A stretch of 64,000 bases of DNA from positions 1 through 64,000 of the forward strand of contig NVUK01000007.1 of the NCBI GenBank assembly GCA_002401865.1, read 5' to 3'. Of the stretch, positions 28,568-39,037 are shown in pieces (position 1 is the first letter of the stretch; every line of letters begins with the position of its first letter). A program made the translations under genes and the position numbers. The notes beneath the pieces were generated by a model that worked only from the letters and a program-made list of their open reading frames with translations, was not told the origin of the DNA and did not search any database. Origin of the DNA: Candidatus Aerophobota bacterium. GTDB lineage: Bacteria; Chlamydiota; Chlamydiia; Chlamydiales; Simkaniaceae.

Positions 28568-29948
28568 CTACCAAGCATATTTCTAGGGTCCATATGCTTA
28601 TCAAACTCTTCACCAGAGAGAAATTTTAACTCTACAGCAGCCTGCTTTAAGGTTTTATGCTCGTCATAAGCTTTTTTCACCACCTGCGAAGCTTTGTCAT
28701 ATCCTATAACAGGATTTAAAGCTGTAGCAAGCATCAAAGAGCTGGTAAGGTGCTTTTCAATATTTTTATGGTTTGCCTTAAGCCCTTTTAAACAAAACTT
28801 TTCAAAACTACGCATACCATCGGTTAAGAGCGTAATGGATTGAAGTAAATTATAAATAATCATGGGACGGTAGGTGTTGAGCTCAAATTGTCCCAGTGCT
28901 CCGCCAAAACAGATGGCAACATCACTTCCTATAACATGCGCGCCAATCTGAGTAAGAGCTTCGCTCTGCGTAGGATTAACTTTTCCGGGCATAATCGATG
29001 AGCCAGGTTCATTGGTAGGAAGCAATAACTCTCCCAAGCCACATCTTGGTCCCGATCCTAACATTCTAATATCACCAGCAATTTTTGAAAGAACTACAGC
29101 TAAACCTTTTAATGCTCCACTAGCAGTAACACTGGCATCTTCTGAGGCAATCATGCAAACTTATTGGTTGAAGGAATAAAGTGTGAGCCTGATAATTTCG
29201 ATACTTGCTCGACAACTGCTTTACCAAAACCTTTTGGCGCATTTAATCCCGTACCTACAGCTGTTCCTCCAATAGGGAGCTCTTTTAGATGCGTAAGCAC
29301 AAATTCAATTCTCTCTCTTACTTTGAGCATCTGCTCTTTGTATCCAGAAAATTCTTGACCCAGAGTTAACGGCACCGCATCCATAAGATGCGTTCTTCCA
29401 ATTTTGATAATGTCTTTAAACTCCTCCACTTTAATCTGGAGTGTGTTTTCAAAGGAGATGAGTGCAGGAAGGAGTTCTTTTTCTATTTTCAGCTTACTTG
29501 CTATATGCATAGCTGTGGGGAAAATATCATTCGAAGATTGAGCTCTATTCACATCGTCATTGGGGTGTACAGGTGTTTTTGATCCCAGAGGTTTGCCTTG
29601 TTTTTGCGAAATAATATTAGCAATCACTTCATTGACATTCATATTTGTCTGAGTGCCCGAGCCTGTTTGCCACACCTTTAAAGGAAAATGTGCGTCGTGA
29701 AGACCTTCTCTTATCTCTTGAGCTGCTTGCTCAATCAAAGCACTTTTCTCGTGGCTTAAATTATCACTTTTTGCATTAACAAATGCCGCTGCCTGCTTAA
29801 CACAGGCCAAAGCATGCACCACTTCCAAAGGCATGATTTCATGGCTAATAGGAAAATTCTGTAGAGAGCGCTGCGTTTGAGCTCCCCAAAGTTTATCTCC
29901 TGGAACACGTACCACACCTAAAGAATCTCTTTCTTCTCGATCTTTCAT
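28564..29948 (-). pseudogene. fumC: Class II fumarase, split by a one-base deletion
   Basis: FumC interconverts fumarate and malate in the TCA cycle. Two frames together cover the whole enzyme: the N-terminal part (29948 to 29151, ends STNKFA) and the C-terminal part (29154 to 28564, begins MIASEDASVTAS). Aligned with E. coli FumC, adding one base between GCA and TG at about 29153 restores the frame with no residue gained or lost. All hallmarks are intact: GSGTQTNMNVNEV, SSNDIFPTAMH, GRTHLMDAVPLTLG and GSSIMPGKVNP. Either the gene is freshly broken or the deletion is a sequencing error; no other decay is visible. Confidence 0.9.
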
Positions 29949-29985
29949 CGTTTAAAAACCTCGCGTTTTTTACTGTGTTTTTTCC

Positions 29986-30408
29986 TTATATTAATAAGAG
30001 AGCAAAAACAAAAGCAAAAAGAGAGAACGACTCTACAATTCCCAGAGCTGCTAAACACTTTCCATAAACCGCTGGCTGCTTCGCAGAAGCATAAATACCC
30101 GTTGCAGCACACATTCCTTGATAAATCGCAGAAACCATGATCGCTAGCCCTATAGATGTACCAATACCAATAGCGGTCACTGCAGAAAGAGTTCCTGCAA
30201 GAATAGCATTTTTCATCAGCAACATAAGTACAAATGAATAAATAGACTGTGATGAAGGCAAAGCGCTCATACCAATAAATTTACCGTGGTTTTCATCCAC
30301 TCTCGCCATCACGCCATGCGATGCCATTCCAGCAATCCCACAACCTATAGCGCTCCCCAAACAACCCAGAGCCAACACAATGGCAGGTCCTATCATATCA
30401 AAACTCAT
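29986..30408 (-). CDS. atpK: V-type ATPase rotor ring subunit K (proteolipid)
   Basis: This 140-residue duplicated hairpin has four membrane helices and forms the ion-carrying ring. Only the second hairpin has the ion-binding carboxylate, Glu126 in IVESFSLFAF; the first has Gln54 in LPSSQSIYSF. Leu50, Ser53, Gln54, Gln97 and Glu126 line up with Leu61, Thr64, Gln65, Gln110 and Glu139, the sodium ligands of the Enterococcus hirae NtpK ring, so sodium coupling is plausible. It is the last gene of the ATPase operon, 2 bases after atpI, and fumC follows. Confidence 0.93.
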   Translation of the reverse strand: MSFDMIGPAIVLALGCLGSAIGCGIAGMASHGVMARVDENHGKFIGMSALPSSQSIYSFVLMLLMKNAILAGTLSAVTAIGIGTSIGLAIMVSAIYQGMCAATGIYASAKQPAVYGKCLAALGIVESFSLFAFVFALLLI

Positions 30409-30410
30409 TA

Positions 30411-32354
30411 TTATCTCCTTTTAGTTAATAAACGCAGGGGTTGAAACAGTTTTCCTCCCCCCTCAAAACAGTGGTGATACCACTCTATAAAATTCAAACG
30501 TAGACCATGGATTGTTCCACCCATAACTCCTACAATAATATTAATCCCATGACCTAAAACAATCACAACAGCGCCTACGACAAAGCCAAAACTTTCCATT
30601 AGATTTAGTCCCATATTATTAAACGTAGAGGCTAAAATCATGCCAGCAAGTCCAAGGGCATAAAGCCTTAAATAGGATAAAACATCTGCAAACAGCTCTA
30701 TCACTTTGACAATACAGCCCAGTAACCCTTTTAGTCTGTGTTGAATCACTCCTAAAATTATGGCTATACTAAAACCTGCAATCATTAAATCTCTACCAAC
30801 AAACAGCGCTGCTTGGGGCGTAATAATATTTAAAAAGTAGACCATAGATGAAGCATTTAACATGTCAGGAAAGTATAAATAGCCCCCAACCATGGCCAAT
30901 ACCCAGCCAATATTGGCAAAATTCTGCCTTAACGAATAGAACAGAGCAATCGATATATGTAAAATACCCACCATCAACGCTATCTCTAAAAAAATACCAT
31001 CTTTAAAATCACCAAACACCTGGTATTCCATTTTGCCATCTTTCTCTGCAATACCCATGTCCAAAAACTCTTGTCCATTTTTCGCCTTTTTTAGTGCTGG
31101 GATTTTCTTCACCCACTCTTTATAGGTCTCATCCTGTTTCTCCAGATGATACTCTGCCTTTTTTCTTGCCAAAGTAGTTAGAACTGAAATTTTAGACAAA
31201 GGGCTACTCGGATGTAAATCTATACCAAAATAAGAACCTGCAAGCACGCCCCAAACAATGGTAGAAACAGCAATAATTTTAAATAATTTAACAAAACGCT
31301 TAACCGATCCCATCTTGCTATTTTTAAACTTCCAACCGAGGAAAAAAGCGAGTAGTGCATACAAAGCGCCATACCCCGCATCAGAGATAATCATGGCATA
31401 AAAAACAATGAAAGCAAAAAAGACAAACGTCGATGGATCTTTGTCACTCGGCGATGGTGTGTCGTAAATATGAACTAAATCTTCTCCGATATGTGCTAAA
31501 CCTTTATTCGTCATATGGGTCGGTACGCGATCATCTTTCTTAATCGGAACTTCTTCAATGATAATGCCCTGCTTTTCAAACTCTTTAATAGCCTGCCGAG
31601 CTTTGTACTCAGGCATCCACCCCTCTACGCTAAACAAAAGATTTTCCAGTCTATCTTGAGCGCCTTTCTGTGCACTGTCGTGCGCGCTATTATTGAAAGA
31701 ATCAATGGCAGCATCTTGTAAAAATGAGATCATCTCTGCAGATTCATATAAAAAATGTTGCTTTTCTTTAAGCAAATGAATTTTTTGCTCTTTCTTATTT
31801 TTAAGAGTTTTCAGATCTTCTTGAACACGCACTTCTAGCATATATTCTGGAGATTTCTTCTCTTTAGCTATGCTCATAAAAAAGTCTAAATCAAAAAAAG
31901 AGGAGATATAGATGTAATCCCCTATAGATTCCATCTGGTGTAGTTTATCTTTTTTGATGCAAAAAAACTGAATAACTCTCTTGGACTGCTTCTCTATTTC
32001 TTTAATTTGACTTAAGGAAAAATTGCCCAAAGGCCCTATTCTATGAATTTCAGCATCAATAAACTTGATCTCTTCTTCTAAACTATCTTTCATCTCTTGA
32101 GTAGATACAATAGAATCTGCCAAGGTAGATGCATTCACCAATTGACTCTTAGATTTCAATTGTTCTTTGTATGGCATCGTTCTTAAAATTTTAATCGCAT
32201 CGATCAAATTTCCTGTGGAGCCTGCACCTTTAATCATTTGCTGAGTGCCTTGAGATAAAAATTCCACCAGCCCTCTTTTTTGCATATTTTTAAAAAAGAC
32301 AGCCCTATCTTGTTGCAATCCGACAAAAAGATACTTTTTGAGTTTTCTTATCAC
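30411..32354 (-). CDS. atpI: V-type ATPase subunit I (stator, subunit a homologue)
   Basis: This 647-residue protein has the two-part structure of the family: a cytoplasmic coiled-coil N-terminal half (to about residue 310) and a membrane C-terminal half with seven or so helices that forms the ion half-channels. LSYLRLYALGLAGMILA carries the conserved membrane arginine. The start overlaps the atpD stop by one base, so translation is coupled. A V-type enzyme of this kind is usual in Chlamydiae, where its direction (pump or synthase) is not settled. Confidence 0.94.
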   Translation of the reverse strand: MIRKLKKYLFVGLQQDRAVFFKNMQKRGLVEFLSQGTQQMIKGAGSTGNLIDAIKILRTMPYKEQLKSKSQLVNASTLADSIVSTQEMKDSLEEEIKFIDAEIHRIGPLGNFSLSQIKEIEKQSKRVIQFFCIKKDKLHQMESIGDYIYISSFFDLDFFMSIAKEKKSPEYMLEVRVQEDLKTLKNKKEQKIHLLKEKQHFLYESAEMISFLQDAAIDSFNNSAHDSAQKGAQDRLENLLFSVEGWMPEYKARQAIKEFEKQGIIIEEVPIKKDDRVPTHMTNKGLAHIGEDLVHIYDTPSPSDKDPSTFVFFAFIVFYAMIISDAGYGALYALLAFFLGWKFKNSKMGSVKRFVKLFKIIAVSTIVWGVLAGSYFGIDLHPSSPLSKISVLTTLARKKAEYHLEKQDETYKEWVKKIPALKKAKNGQEFLDMGIAEKDGKMEYQVFGDFKDGIFLEIALMVGILHISIALFYSLRQNFANIGWVLAMVGGYLYFPDMLNASSMVYFLNIITPQAALFVGRDLMIAGFSIAIILGVIQHRLKGLLGCIVKVIELFADVLSYLRLYALGLAGMILASTFNNMGLNLMESFGFVVGAVVIVLGHGINIIVGVMGGTIHGLRLNFIEWYHHCFEGGGKLFQPLRLLTKRR

Positions 32355-32986
32355 TATCCAGCCTCTCGATCTTCGATTCGCTTCATCTTTCTCGCCATGA
32401 TTTTTTTCTTCGCTGCTTTTGCTTGAGCAATAGCGGCCAGGTCTTGATCACCGATGAAAATTTTAATTTTTTTAATGTTAGCCTTAACACGGGGAATCAT
32501 CACTTTTTCAAAAAGATTTACTCTAATAGAAACTTCTCTAAGTTCTTTTTCTAACAAACTCTTCCTATCAAATGCTACTTTACACTGTTTTACAAACGCT
32601 ACAAGTTCTCTCGCTTTGTCTACAAAAACATCAAACCAAACAGGTGTGGAAAAAAAAGAATATTGTGCAACAGCAAACTGCGTCCCTTGGTAAATAGGGA
32701 TTTCTGCGCCAGCTATATTTTCCGTAATTGTTTCTACTTTTTTAACTTTAGTAGCCTCAATTATTTGATAAGCTTTTTCATGGTGAAGTAGATGCGCTGA
32801 TTGATCTAACTCTTTCTTAAAAGAGAGTGTTTGATACTCTAAATTTTCAAAAATAAGCGCTGCAGTATTCACCTCTATCTGCAACATTGCTTTTTTTAAT
32901 TGAAGCGTAGGTAAATACTTTTCAAGTTGAGACAGTTTTACCTGCTCATCCCTCATTGCATTTTTTGTCAGTTTTACCGTTGCCAT
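32354..32986 (-). CDS. atpD: V-type ATPase subunit D (central stalk)
   Basis: This 210-residue protein is the central stalk shaft, two long helices that turn inside the A3B3 head. The N-terminal helix starts VKLTKNAMRDEQVKLSQLEK and the C-terminal helix contains RRVNLFEKVMIP-like sequence (here RVNLFEKVMIPRVKANIKKI), both typical of subunit D. It lies one base from the end of atpB, deep inside the operon. Confidence 0.93.
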   Translation of the reverse strand: MATVKLTKNAMRDEQVKLSQLEKYLPTLQLKKAMLQIEVNTAALIFENLEYQTLSFKKELDQSAHLLHHEKAYQIIEATKVKKVETITENIAGAEIPIYQGTQFAVAQYSFFSTPVWFDVFVDKARELVAFVKQCKVAFDRKSLLEKELREVSIRVNLFEKVMIPRVKANIKKIKIFIGDQDLAAIAQAKAAKKKIMARKMKRIEDREAG

Positions 32987-32987
32987 A

Positions 32988-34295
32988 CTATTTCTCGTTT
33001 AGGGGCCAATATTTCTCGATCAACTCTTCCTTAATGCCTGTTTCATTTTGCTCAAAACATTCCGCTAGAGTTTTCCATCCCAAATCAAGAGCCTCTGTTA
33101 CATTAATGTTTACTTCCAAATTCATCATTCTATCTTCAAAAAGTGAGCAATAGTTCAAAAGCTTTTTATCCCATTTGGTAAGCTTAAAGCCCATGCTCTC
33201 CCTCTCTCTCGCTTTTTTAGATTCAGCATAAAGCCTGATCTGAGCATTCGCGATATCGCCATGATCTTCCCGCGTTACCTTGCCAATCACTTGCTGCTTT
33301 AAACGCGATAGTGAACCGAAAGGATCAATTCTAGAACCATGAAGATAAAATTGCCCCTCTGTAATATAACCCGTGTTATCGGGAATAGGGTGGGTTACAT
33401 CGCCACCTGGCATCGTCGTCACAGAGATAATCGTAATAGATCCAGCACCTTGAATATCTACTGCTTTTTCATAGCGAGAAGCCAGATCTGAATAAAGAGA
33501 TCCTGGATACCCTCTGTTTGAAGGGACTTGGTCCATAGTAATCATAATCTCTTTAATCGAATCAGCAAAAGCTGTCATATCTGTTAACAATACTAAAACA
33601 TCCTTCCCCTCTATCGCAAACTTCTCAGCAGCAGCCAGGGCCATGTCTGGTACCAACAAACACTCCACCGCAGGATCTGTCGCTTGATGAATAAACATCA
33701 CCGTTTTATCCAAACTGCCTGAGTTCTCTGAATTGTTAATAAAGGCTTGATAATCATCAAAACGGAGTCCCATACCTCCAATAATTACAATGTCAGCATT
33801 TGTCTGGTTGGCTATTCTCATTAAAAGCGCGTTATAAGGCTCTCCAGCAATAGAAAAAATAGGTATCTTCTGCGATTTGACTAAACAGTTAAACACGTCG
33901 ATCATAGGAATATTTGTCTGAACCATTTCATGGGGTACAACCCTTTGAACAGGATTAAACGAAGGCTTTCCAATATCTATAGATTCTCCCAAAATAGGTG
34001 GGCCCATATCAATGGGCTCGCCACTACCATTGAGCCGGCGACCAAGCAAAGAGTCACTAACTTTCACCTGCATAGCACGCGCGAGAAACTCCACCTTGTC
34101 CCCTGTTGAAACACCTCGAGGTGATTGAAATGCTTGAAGCGTTACCTTTTCTCCTTCTATGCTTAAAACAGAAGCTAAACTCTTCTCGTCCGGTCCCCTG
34201 ATCACATAAGCAAGCTCTCCCATACGTGCACCTTTGGCCATCACAGTGATTAGGTTACCTCTAATATCTACTATTCTATCATAAACTTTTTTCAT
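32988..34295 (-). CDS. atpB: V-type ATPase subunit B (non-catalytic)
   Basis: The 435-residue protein is the non-catalytic nucleotide-binding partner of subunit A in the A3B3 head. The P-loop is degenerate ([16 protein letters not shown]), as expected for [28 protein letters not shown] and [21 protein letters not shown] are typical. The start overlaps the atpA stop as ATGA (34292-34295), so the two subunits are translated together in equal amounts, which fits the 3:3 stoichiometry. Confidence 0.96.
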   Translation of the reverse strand: MKKVYDRIVDIRGNLITVMAKGARMGELAYVIRGPDEKSLASVLSIEGEKVTLQAFQSPRGVSTGDKVEFLARAMQVKVSDSLLGRRLNGSGEPIDMGPPILGESIDIGKPSFNPVQRVVPHEMVQTNIPMIDVFNCLVKSQKIPIFSIAGEPYNALLMRIANQTNADIVIIGGMGLRFDDYQAFINNSENSGSLDKTVMFIHQATDPAVECLLVPDMALAAAEKFAIEGKDVLVLLTDMTAFADSIKEIMITMDQVPSNRGYPGSLYSDLASRYEKAVDIQGAGSITIISVTTMPGGDVTHPIPDNTGYITEGQFYLHGSRIDPFGSLSRLKQQVIGKVTREDHGDIANAQIRLYAESKKARERESMGFKLTKWDKKLLNYCSLFEDRMMNLEVNINVTEALDLGWKTLAECFEQNETGIKEELIEKYWPLNEK

Positions 34296-36082
34296 GCTCT
34301 ATCCTGTATGTGGTGGCTAATAGAAGATTCTATTTTCTGTTTAATATCATGGTATTTTTTCTCATACTTTTCTGTATTAAAGGAGATGAAATTCATGTTT
34401 TTTATCGCTCCTTGAAGTTGAAGAAAAAAGGATCTTGCTGTGTCATGAGAATCAAAAACAAAGTCATTTTGAAAAATCAAATCAATCAAGCTAAATAGCT
34501 CAATTTGCCTCTCTAAGCTACAATACGCATCTTCTGGGTCAAAAGCATTCTGCTGTAAATAGGCAAAATCATAAAGTTCCGCTTTTAGATAAGCCACCAG
34601 ATGGTCTATGGAAACACCTTCTTCACCCACAACCTCCATTCTTTTCCCTATCTCATCGCCTTCACGTAAAACTTGCTGAGATCGCTTGTTTTTCTCATCC
34701 CACCCTTCTACACGTTGGTCTATAGATCGACTAGCTGCCCCTACATATTTAGACCATGAAATAAGTGGATCAATCGCAGGATAACGTCTAGCATCTGAGC
34801 GTGCTCTAGAAAGACCTAAAAAGGCTCCCACCACAGAAAGTGTTGCCTGCGTTACTGGCTCTTCAAAATTACCTCCTGCAGGAGAAACTGTTCCCCCAAT
34901 AGTCAAAGATCCTTGCTCTTTTTCATCAATTAGCAACACGCCCGCTCTTTCGTAAAAAGCAGCAATTCTAGAACCTAAATAAGCAGGAAACGCCTCTTCA
35001 CCAGGAATTTCTTCTAGCCTTCCAGACATCTCTCTCATCGCTTGTGCCCATCTAGAAGTAGAATCAGCAAGCAGCAATACATTAAGCCCCATCTGCCTGT
35101 AATATTCAGCAATGGTTACTCCCATATACACAGAAGCTTCTCTAGCAGCTACCGGCATAGAGGAGGTATTACACACTATAATTGTTCTATTCATAAGCGG
35201 CTCTTTCGTATGAGGGTCTTGAAGAGTTGGGAAAGTTTTTAAAACTTCCACCACTTCTCCAGCCCTCTCTCCACACGCTGTAATAATCACGATATCTACA
35301 GTAGAATATTTAGACAAATGGTGCTGCAATACAGTCTTTCCTGCACCAAAAGGTCCTGGAGAGCAAAAAGTCCCCCCTTTCATCAAAGGGAACTGCGTGT
35401 CTATCACTCTACACCCTGTCTCCATCATTTCTGACACACTTATCTTTCTTCCCTCAATTAAAGGTGTCTTGATAGGCCATTTTTGAAGCATCGTCACTTC
35501 TAACGTTTCACCACGGCTATTTTCAAGTTTTGCAATCACAGTCTCTACAGTAAAACTACCCGCAGGAGAAACCCACTTTATCTCATAAGAGCCTCTAAAG
35601 GAAAACGGCACCATGATTTTATGCGTAAACCTTCCTTCTCTGGTTGTTCCCAAACAATCGCCCCTTTTAACGCTCTCTGCAACCGTTGCTTTAGGCGTAA
35701 AATCCCATTTTTTCTCTCGATCAATAGGAGGAATATAAACACCGCGTTCCAAGAAAAACCCTGACACTTCTGCTATTTTTTCCAAAGGGTTTTGGAGACC
35801 ATCAATAACGGAGCTAAGAAGTCCTGGTCCCAATTCTGCTTCTAATAAGTGGCCAGAAAATGTAACGAGCGATTTATATTTTACATCTCTGATATCTTCA
35901 AAAACTTGAAGTTTGGCCATGTCGGATTCTATTTCAATAACTTCAGCTTTTAATCCTACGTCACCAATGTGTACCGTGCCTATTTCTCCCTGACGAATAT
36001 TGCCAAAAAATCTCACATGTAGCAAATTACCAAAAGCTTTGATCACTTCACCTTGAGTTGCCTGCTGTTTCTCTTTACTCAT
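34292..36082 (-). CDS. atpA: V-type ATPase subunit A (catalytic)
   Basis: This 596-residue protein is the catalytic ATPase subunit. The P-loop GPFGAGKT is at residues 243-250, preceded by the non-homologous region (about 110-200) that separates V-type A from F-type beta. Other motifs are [12 protein letters not shown] with the catalytic Glu, [35 protein letters not shown] and [22 protein letters not shown]. It follows the DUF2764 gene by 6 bases. Confidence 0.97.
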   Translation of the reverse strand: MSKEKQQATQGEVIKAFGNLLHVRFFGNIRQGEIGTVHIGDVGLKAEVIEIESDMAKLQVFEDIRDVKYKSLVTFSGHLLEAELGPGLLSSVIDGLQNPLEKIAEVSGFFLERGVYIPPIDREKKWDFTPKATVAESVKRGDCLGTTREGRFTHKIMVPFSFRGSYEIKWVSPAGSFTVETVIAKLENSRGETLEVTMLQKWPIKTPLIEGRKISVSEMMETGCRVIDTQFPLMKGGTFCSPGPFGAGKTVLQHHLSKYSTVDIVIITACGERAGEVVEVLKTFPTLQDPHTKEPLMNRTIIVCNTSSMPVAAREASVYMGVTIAEYYRQMGLNVLLLADSTSRWAQAMREMSGRLEEIPGEEAFPAYLGSRIAAFYERAGVLLIDEKEQGSLTIGGTVSPAGGNFEEPVTQATLSVVGAFLGLSRARSDARRYPAIDPLISWSKYVGAASRSIDQRVEGWDEKNKRSQQVLREGDEIGKRMEVVGEEGVSIDHLVAYLKAELYDFAYLQQNAFDPEDAYCSLERQIELFSLIDLIFQNDFVFDSHDTARSFFLQLQGAIKNMNFISFNTEKYEKKYHDIKQKIESSISHHIQDRA

Positions 36083-36088
36083 CTAATT

Positions 36089-36868
36089 CTACCCAATACC
36101 TTCACATACAGTCTCTAACCACTGATGTTGTTGTTTCACTTTCAGTTTTTGATAATCTTCTACTAGGACAAATAAGGCAAAATAGCCCAAAAGGTAATCC
36201 ATAGAAAACACCTTGTCTTGTACATAGCTTTGAATCCGTGCAAATTTGTAAGCTTCAATAGCCTCGTATTGCTCTTCAGGATTCTTATCTGTTTTTTCTA
36301 AAATAGCTTTCAAGCCACTAAACTCTTCGGGAAAATGCCAATTTTTCTGCTCTTTTATTCCCTTTAAATGCACAATAAAATCCTCTTCTTCTAACTCACT
36401 TCCAACGCTCTCAAGAACAGAATCGCCCATTTTTATCGAGCGCCAATGCGCAAGCAAAACCTTTAACTCAAACTGGAACCGGAAATAAAAAGAGCGAAAA
36501 CCAACAGTTTTTTCTGCCTGTTGTTTCAAAAAGAGAAGCTCAAATAAAGGAAAATTCTTAATCCTTTCCTCTTTACTCTCGTATGTGTCTAAAAAGTGAA
36601 AAAGTTCCTCAGGCAAAAAAACATTGTGGAGTAAACCCTCATCAATTTCTTGCTCAGAAAAATTACCTCGCATATCAATAGGTTTACCTTCAATCACTCT
36701 ACACACATTGGAAAGATCTATAAAAGAGCGCAAATGGCTCAAAGCTTTTCTATCTCTAGAGTCAAGATTTTCCTCATACAAAAACACTAATTTGTCAAAA
36801 AGAATCTCAGCAGGAGCCTTTAGCTCCAAAGGAGGTAAAACAGAAGCTAGGAAAAACGTACGACTCAT
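36089..36868 (-). CDS. DUF2764-type V-ATPase accessory/stalk protein
   Basis: This 259-residue protein sits between atpE and atpA, where bacterial V-ATPase operons of Chlamydiae, spirochaetes and Bacteroidetes carry a DUF2764 gene. It is helical (PLFELLFLKQQAEKTVGFRSFYFRFQFELKVLLAHWRS) with the family's N-terminal FFLASVLPPLEL and C-terminal DYLLGYFALFVLVEDYQKL segments. Inferred to play the part of subunit C linking rotor and ring, since no separate subunit C gene is in the operon. Confidence 0.8.
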   Translation of the reverse strand: MSRTFFLASVLPPLELKAPAEILFDKLVFLYEENLDSRDRKALSHLRSFIDLSNVCRVIEGKPIDMRGNFSEQEIDEGLLHNVFLPEELFHFLDTYESKEERIKNFPLFELLFLKQQAEKTVGFRSFYFRFQFELKVLLAHWRSIKMGDSVLESVGSELEEEDFIVHLKGIKEQKNWHFPEEFSGLKAILEKTDKNPEEQYEAIEAYKFARIQSYVQDKVFSMDYLLGYFALFVLVEDYQKLKVKQQHQWLETVCEGIG

Positions 36869-36879
36869 AAAGCCTCCTG

Positions 36880-37488
36880 TTATTCATGATTGAGGATAAG
36901 CGAACGCACTTCATCGCGCACAAAACTAGACAATAATCCAACTATGGCCTCTTGAGACATATCTAAGGTTAAGTTTTTCTCTATAATCTTAAGCTGAGCT
37001 CCACCTTTAATTTGGCCTAAAACCACACCCGATTTTTGCAACCTATCCCAAATGGTTGTTTGAATGTGTTTAGCCAAATCACTTTGCAGCCCTGACTGAC
37101 TTAAAATAAGTTGTAAATCACCATCAATACCTTCTTTATCTACGGCTCTCACCATCGATTCAATAATTTTAACCACTAAACCAGGACCTTGTAAAGCTGC
37201 ATTAACCGAGCTGTCGATTGCTTTAGAAAAAATTTCCTCTTCAATCGAGTATTTGAGTTTATCAATGCTCTTTCTCACAGCTAACTTAAGAGATGTTTCT
37301 TGAGCTCGTCGCTCTTGAATCATCTTTTTCTTAGCTTCTTCAAAAGCACCTTCTGACTGCCTTCGAGCATTTTCTAAAAGCTCTTCCGCTTCTCTCTCAG
37401 CATTTTTTATAATTTCACGCGCCTTTTTTTTCGCAGGCTCTAGTGTTTCTTTTGTGAGAGTTTCACATATTTTCTCTACTTTATCCAT
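36880..37488 (-). CDS. atpE: V-type ATPase subunit E (peripheral stalk)
   Basis: First gene of the ATPase operon. The 202-residue protein has a long charged N-terminal helix (AREIIKNAEREAEELLENARRQSEG) with heptad character and a globular C-terminal part ending SSFVRDEVRSLIL, the usual plan of the E stalk subunit. No subunit G/H or F gene was recognised in this operon. The 235-base gap upstream (37489-37723) should hold the operon promoter; a clear consensus was not found there by eye. Confidence 0.88.
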   Translation of the reverse strand: MDKVEKICETLTKETLEPAKKKAREIIKNAEREAEELLENARRQSEGAFEEAKKKMIQERRAQETSLKLAVRKSIDKLKYSIEEEIFSKAIDSSVNAALQGPGLVVKIIESMVRAVDKEGIDGDLQLILSQSGLQSDLAKHIQTTIWDRLQKSGVVLGQIKGGAQLKIIEKNLTLDMSQEAIVGLLSSFVRDEVRSLILNHE

Positions 37489-37723
37489 TTGCTGAAAAGA
37501 CCTAAAATTGTATTGATAAAAGATAATTAATTAATGCGATCGTATCAGAAAAACATTTAGAAATCAAGAAGCTTTAGAGGCATATCAGCACACAAATTGT
37601 ATGCCAGTTTCTTTTAATAAAGTAACGATTCTAATCTAAAAGTGTATTTCTAAATTCTTTACTTTTATTAAACAGTTTTGAACAATGAAGATCACCATTA
37701 CATTGCCCTAAATCGAGGTAAAT

Positions 37724-38029
37724 ATGAACAAGACTTTATATTACTTTTTTGCTCTATTTTCCATTTGTTCTTCTCTTTCCCTCCATGCTCAAAGCTCTTA
37801 TGATTATGCTCTTTATGACGCTTACCAAAAAGAAGAGGGGCAAAGTTTAAAAACAAAAAATAACAAAGAATCAAAAAAGTACCCTACAGACCGCATTAAC
37901 GCCTCCACAGAAAAGCTCGCTTCTTCCATGATGGGATGGGGCATAGGGCTTGCTGTAACGATACTTATCGTTAGCGGTGTTATTCACCAAAGTCCACCTG
38001 CAACCACCACCACCACCACCAGCTCATAA
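37724..38029 (+). CDS. Small exported protein with a membrane anchor, function unknown
   Basis: This 101-residue protein has a signal peptide (MNKTLYYFFALFSICSSLSLHAQ), a short charged mature part, and one membrane helix at about residues 68-85 (GWGIGLAVTILIVSGVI) followed by a threonine-rich tail (ATTTTTTSS). GAGG precedes the ATG. No family was recognised. It lies 54 bases before tal, in the same direction. Confidence 0.6.
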   Translation: MNKTLYYFFALFSICSSLSLHAQSSYDYALYDAYQKEEGQSLKTKNNKESKKYPTDRINASTEKLASSMMGWGIGLAVTILIVSGVIHQSPPATTTTTTSS

Positions 38030-38083
38030 TCTTAAAGAGCAGGTTAAACCCACATCCAAAACAATTAAAAATAAGAGGAAACT

Positions 38084-39037
38084 ATGAACAAGTTAGAGCA
38101 ACTAAAAAAACTCACCACTATTGTTGCAGACACCGGAGAAATAGAGGAAATTAAAAAATTCTCCCCTACCGATGCTACCACTAACCCTTCTCTTATTTTA
38201 AAAGCCGCAGCAATCCCGCAATATAAGCCTTTAATAGATGATGCTATTGCCTATGGTAAAAAAAATGCCAATGGTAATGATGTCATGGATAAAATTATTA
38301 CCAAAATTTGTGTAAATTTTGGTCTTGAGATTTTAAAAATTGTTCCTGGCAGAGTCTCTACAGAAGTGGACGCTAGGCTCTCTTTTGACACACAAAAAAG
38401 CTTGGATAAAGCGCATGAATACATCGCTCTTTATAAAGCGAATGGCATACCCAAAGAGCGCATTCTCATCAAACTAGCCTCGACATGGGAAGGGATTCAA
38501 GCAGCTAAAGAATTGGAAAAAGAAGGGATTCATTGCAATATGACGCTCATGTTTTCTCTCGCTCAAGCAGCTCTTGCCGCTGAGGCTAATGCCACTTTAA
38601 TATCTCCTTTTGTGGGCCGCATCTTAGACTGGTACAAAAAAGCTGAAAACAAGGAGAGCTACCCCCCACAAGAAGATCCCGGTGTTGTGTCGGTCACCTC
38701 TATTTTTCACTATTATAAAAAATTTGGCTACAAAACTCAAATCATGGGAGCCAGTTTTAGAAACAGTGATGAAATTTTGGAATTAGCAGGATGTGATCTC
38801 TTAACAATTGCTCCTAAGCTGCTTGCAGAGCTTTCCGAAGCCACAGGCAACGTAGAGGCCAAATTAAAGTCCTCTGATGTAACCTCCAGCCCTATGAAAA
38901 AGCTCTCTTTAAATGAAGCTAGTTTCAGATGGCTCTTCAATGAGAACGCTATGGCCACAGAAAAACTCTCTGAGGGTATTCGTAATTTTACAAAAGATAC
39001 CCGGAAGTTAGAAGAGCTTATTTCTAGTAAACTTTAG
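38084..39037 (+). CDS. tal: Transaldolase
   Basis: Transaldolase moves a dihydroxyacetone unit between sugar phosphates in the pentose phosphate pathway. The 317-residue protein matches the TalB type: TTVVADTG-like N-terminus (here [15 protein letters not shown]), [24 protein letters not shown], the active-site lysine in [29 protein letters not shown] and [18 protein letters not shown] is 5 bases before the ATG. I recall the same tal-rpoC neighbourhood in Chlamydia. Its end overlaps the GT90-like gene by 4 bases. Confidence 0.96.
   Translation: MNKLEQLKKLTTIVADTGEIEEIKKFSPTDATTNPSLILKAAAIPQYKPLIDDAIAYGKKNANGNDVMDKIITKICVNFGLEILKIVPGRVSTEVDARLSFDTQKSLDKAHEYIALYKANGIPKERILIKLASTWEGIQAAKELEKEGIHCNMTLMFSLAQAALAAEANATLISPFVGRILDWYKKAENKESYPPQEDPGVVSVTSIFHYYKKFGYKTQIMGASFRNSDEILELAGCDLLTIAPKLLAELSEATGNVEAKLKSSDVTSSPMKKLSLNEASFRWLFNENAMATEKLSEGIRNFTKDTRKLEELISSKL

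Noticed and set aside
28564-29154. Independent short fumarase gene
   Set aside because: Its first codon arises at the frameshift and it lacks the N-terminal active-site regions, which are in the upstream frame.
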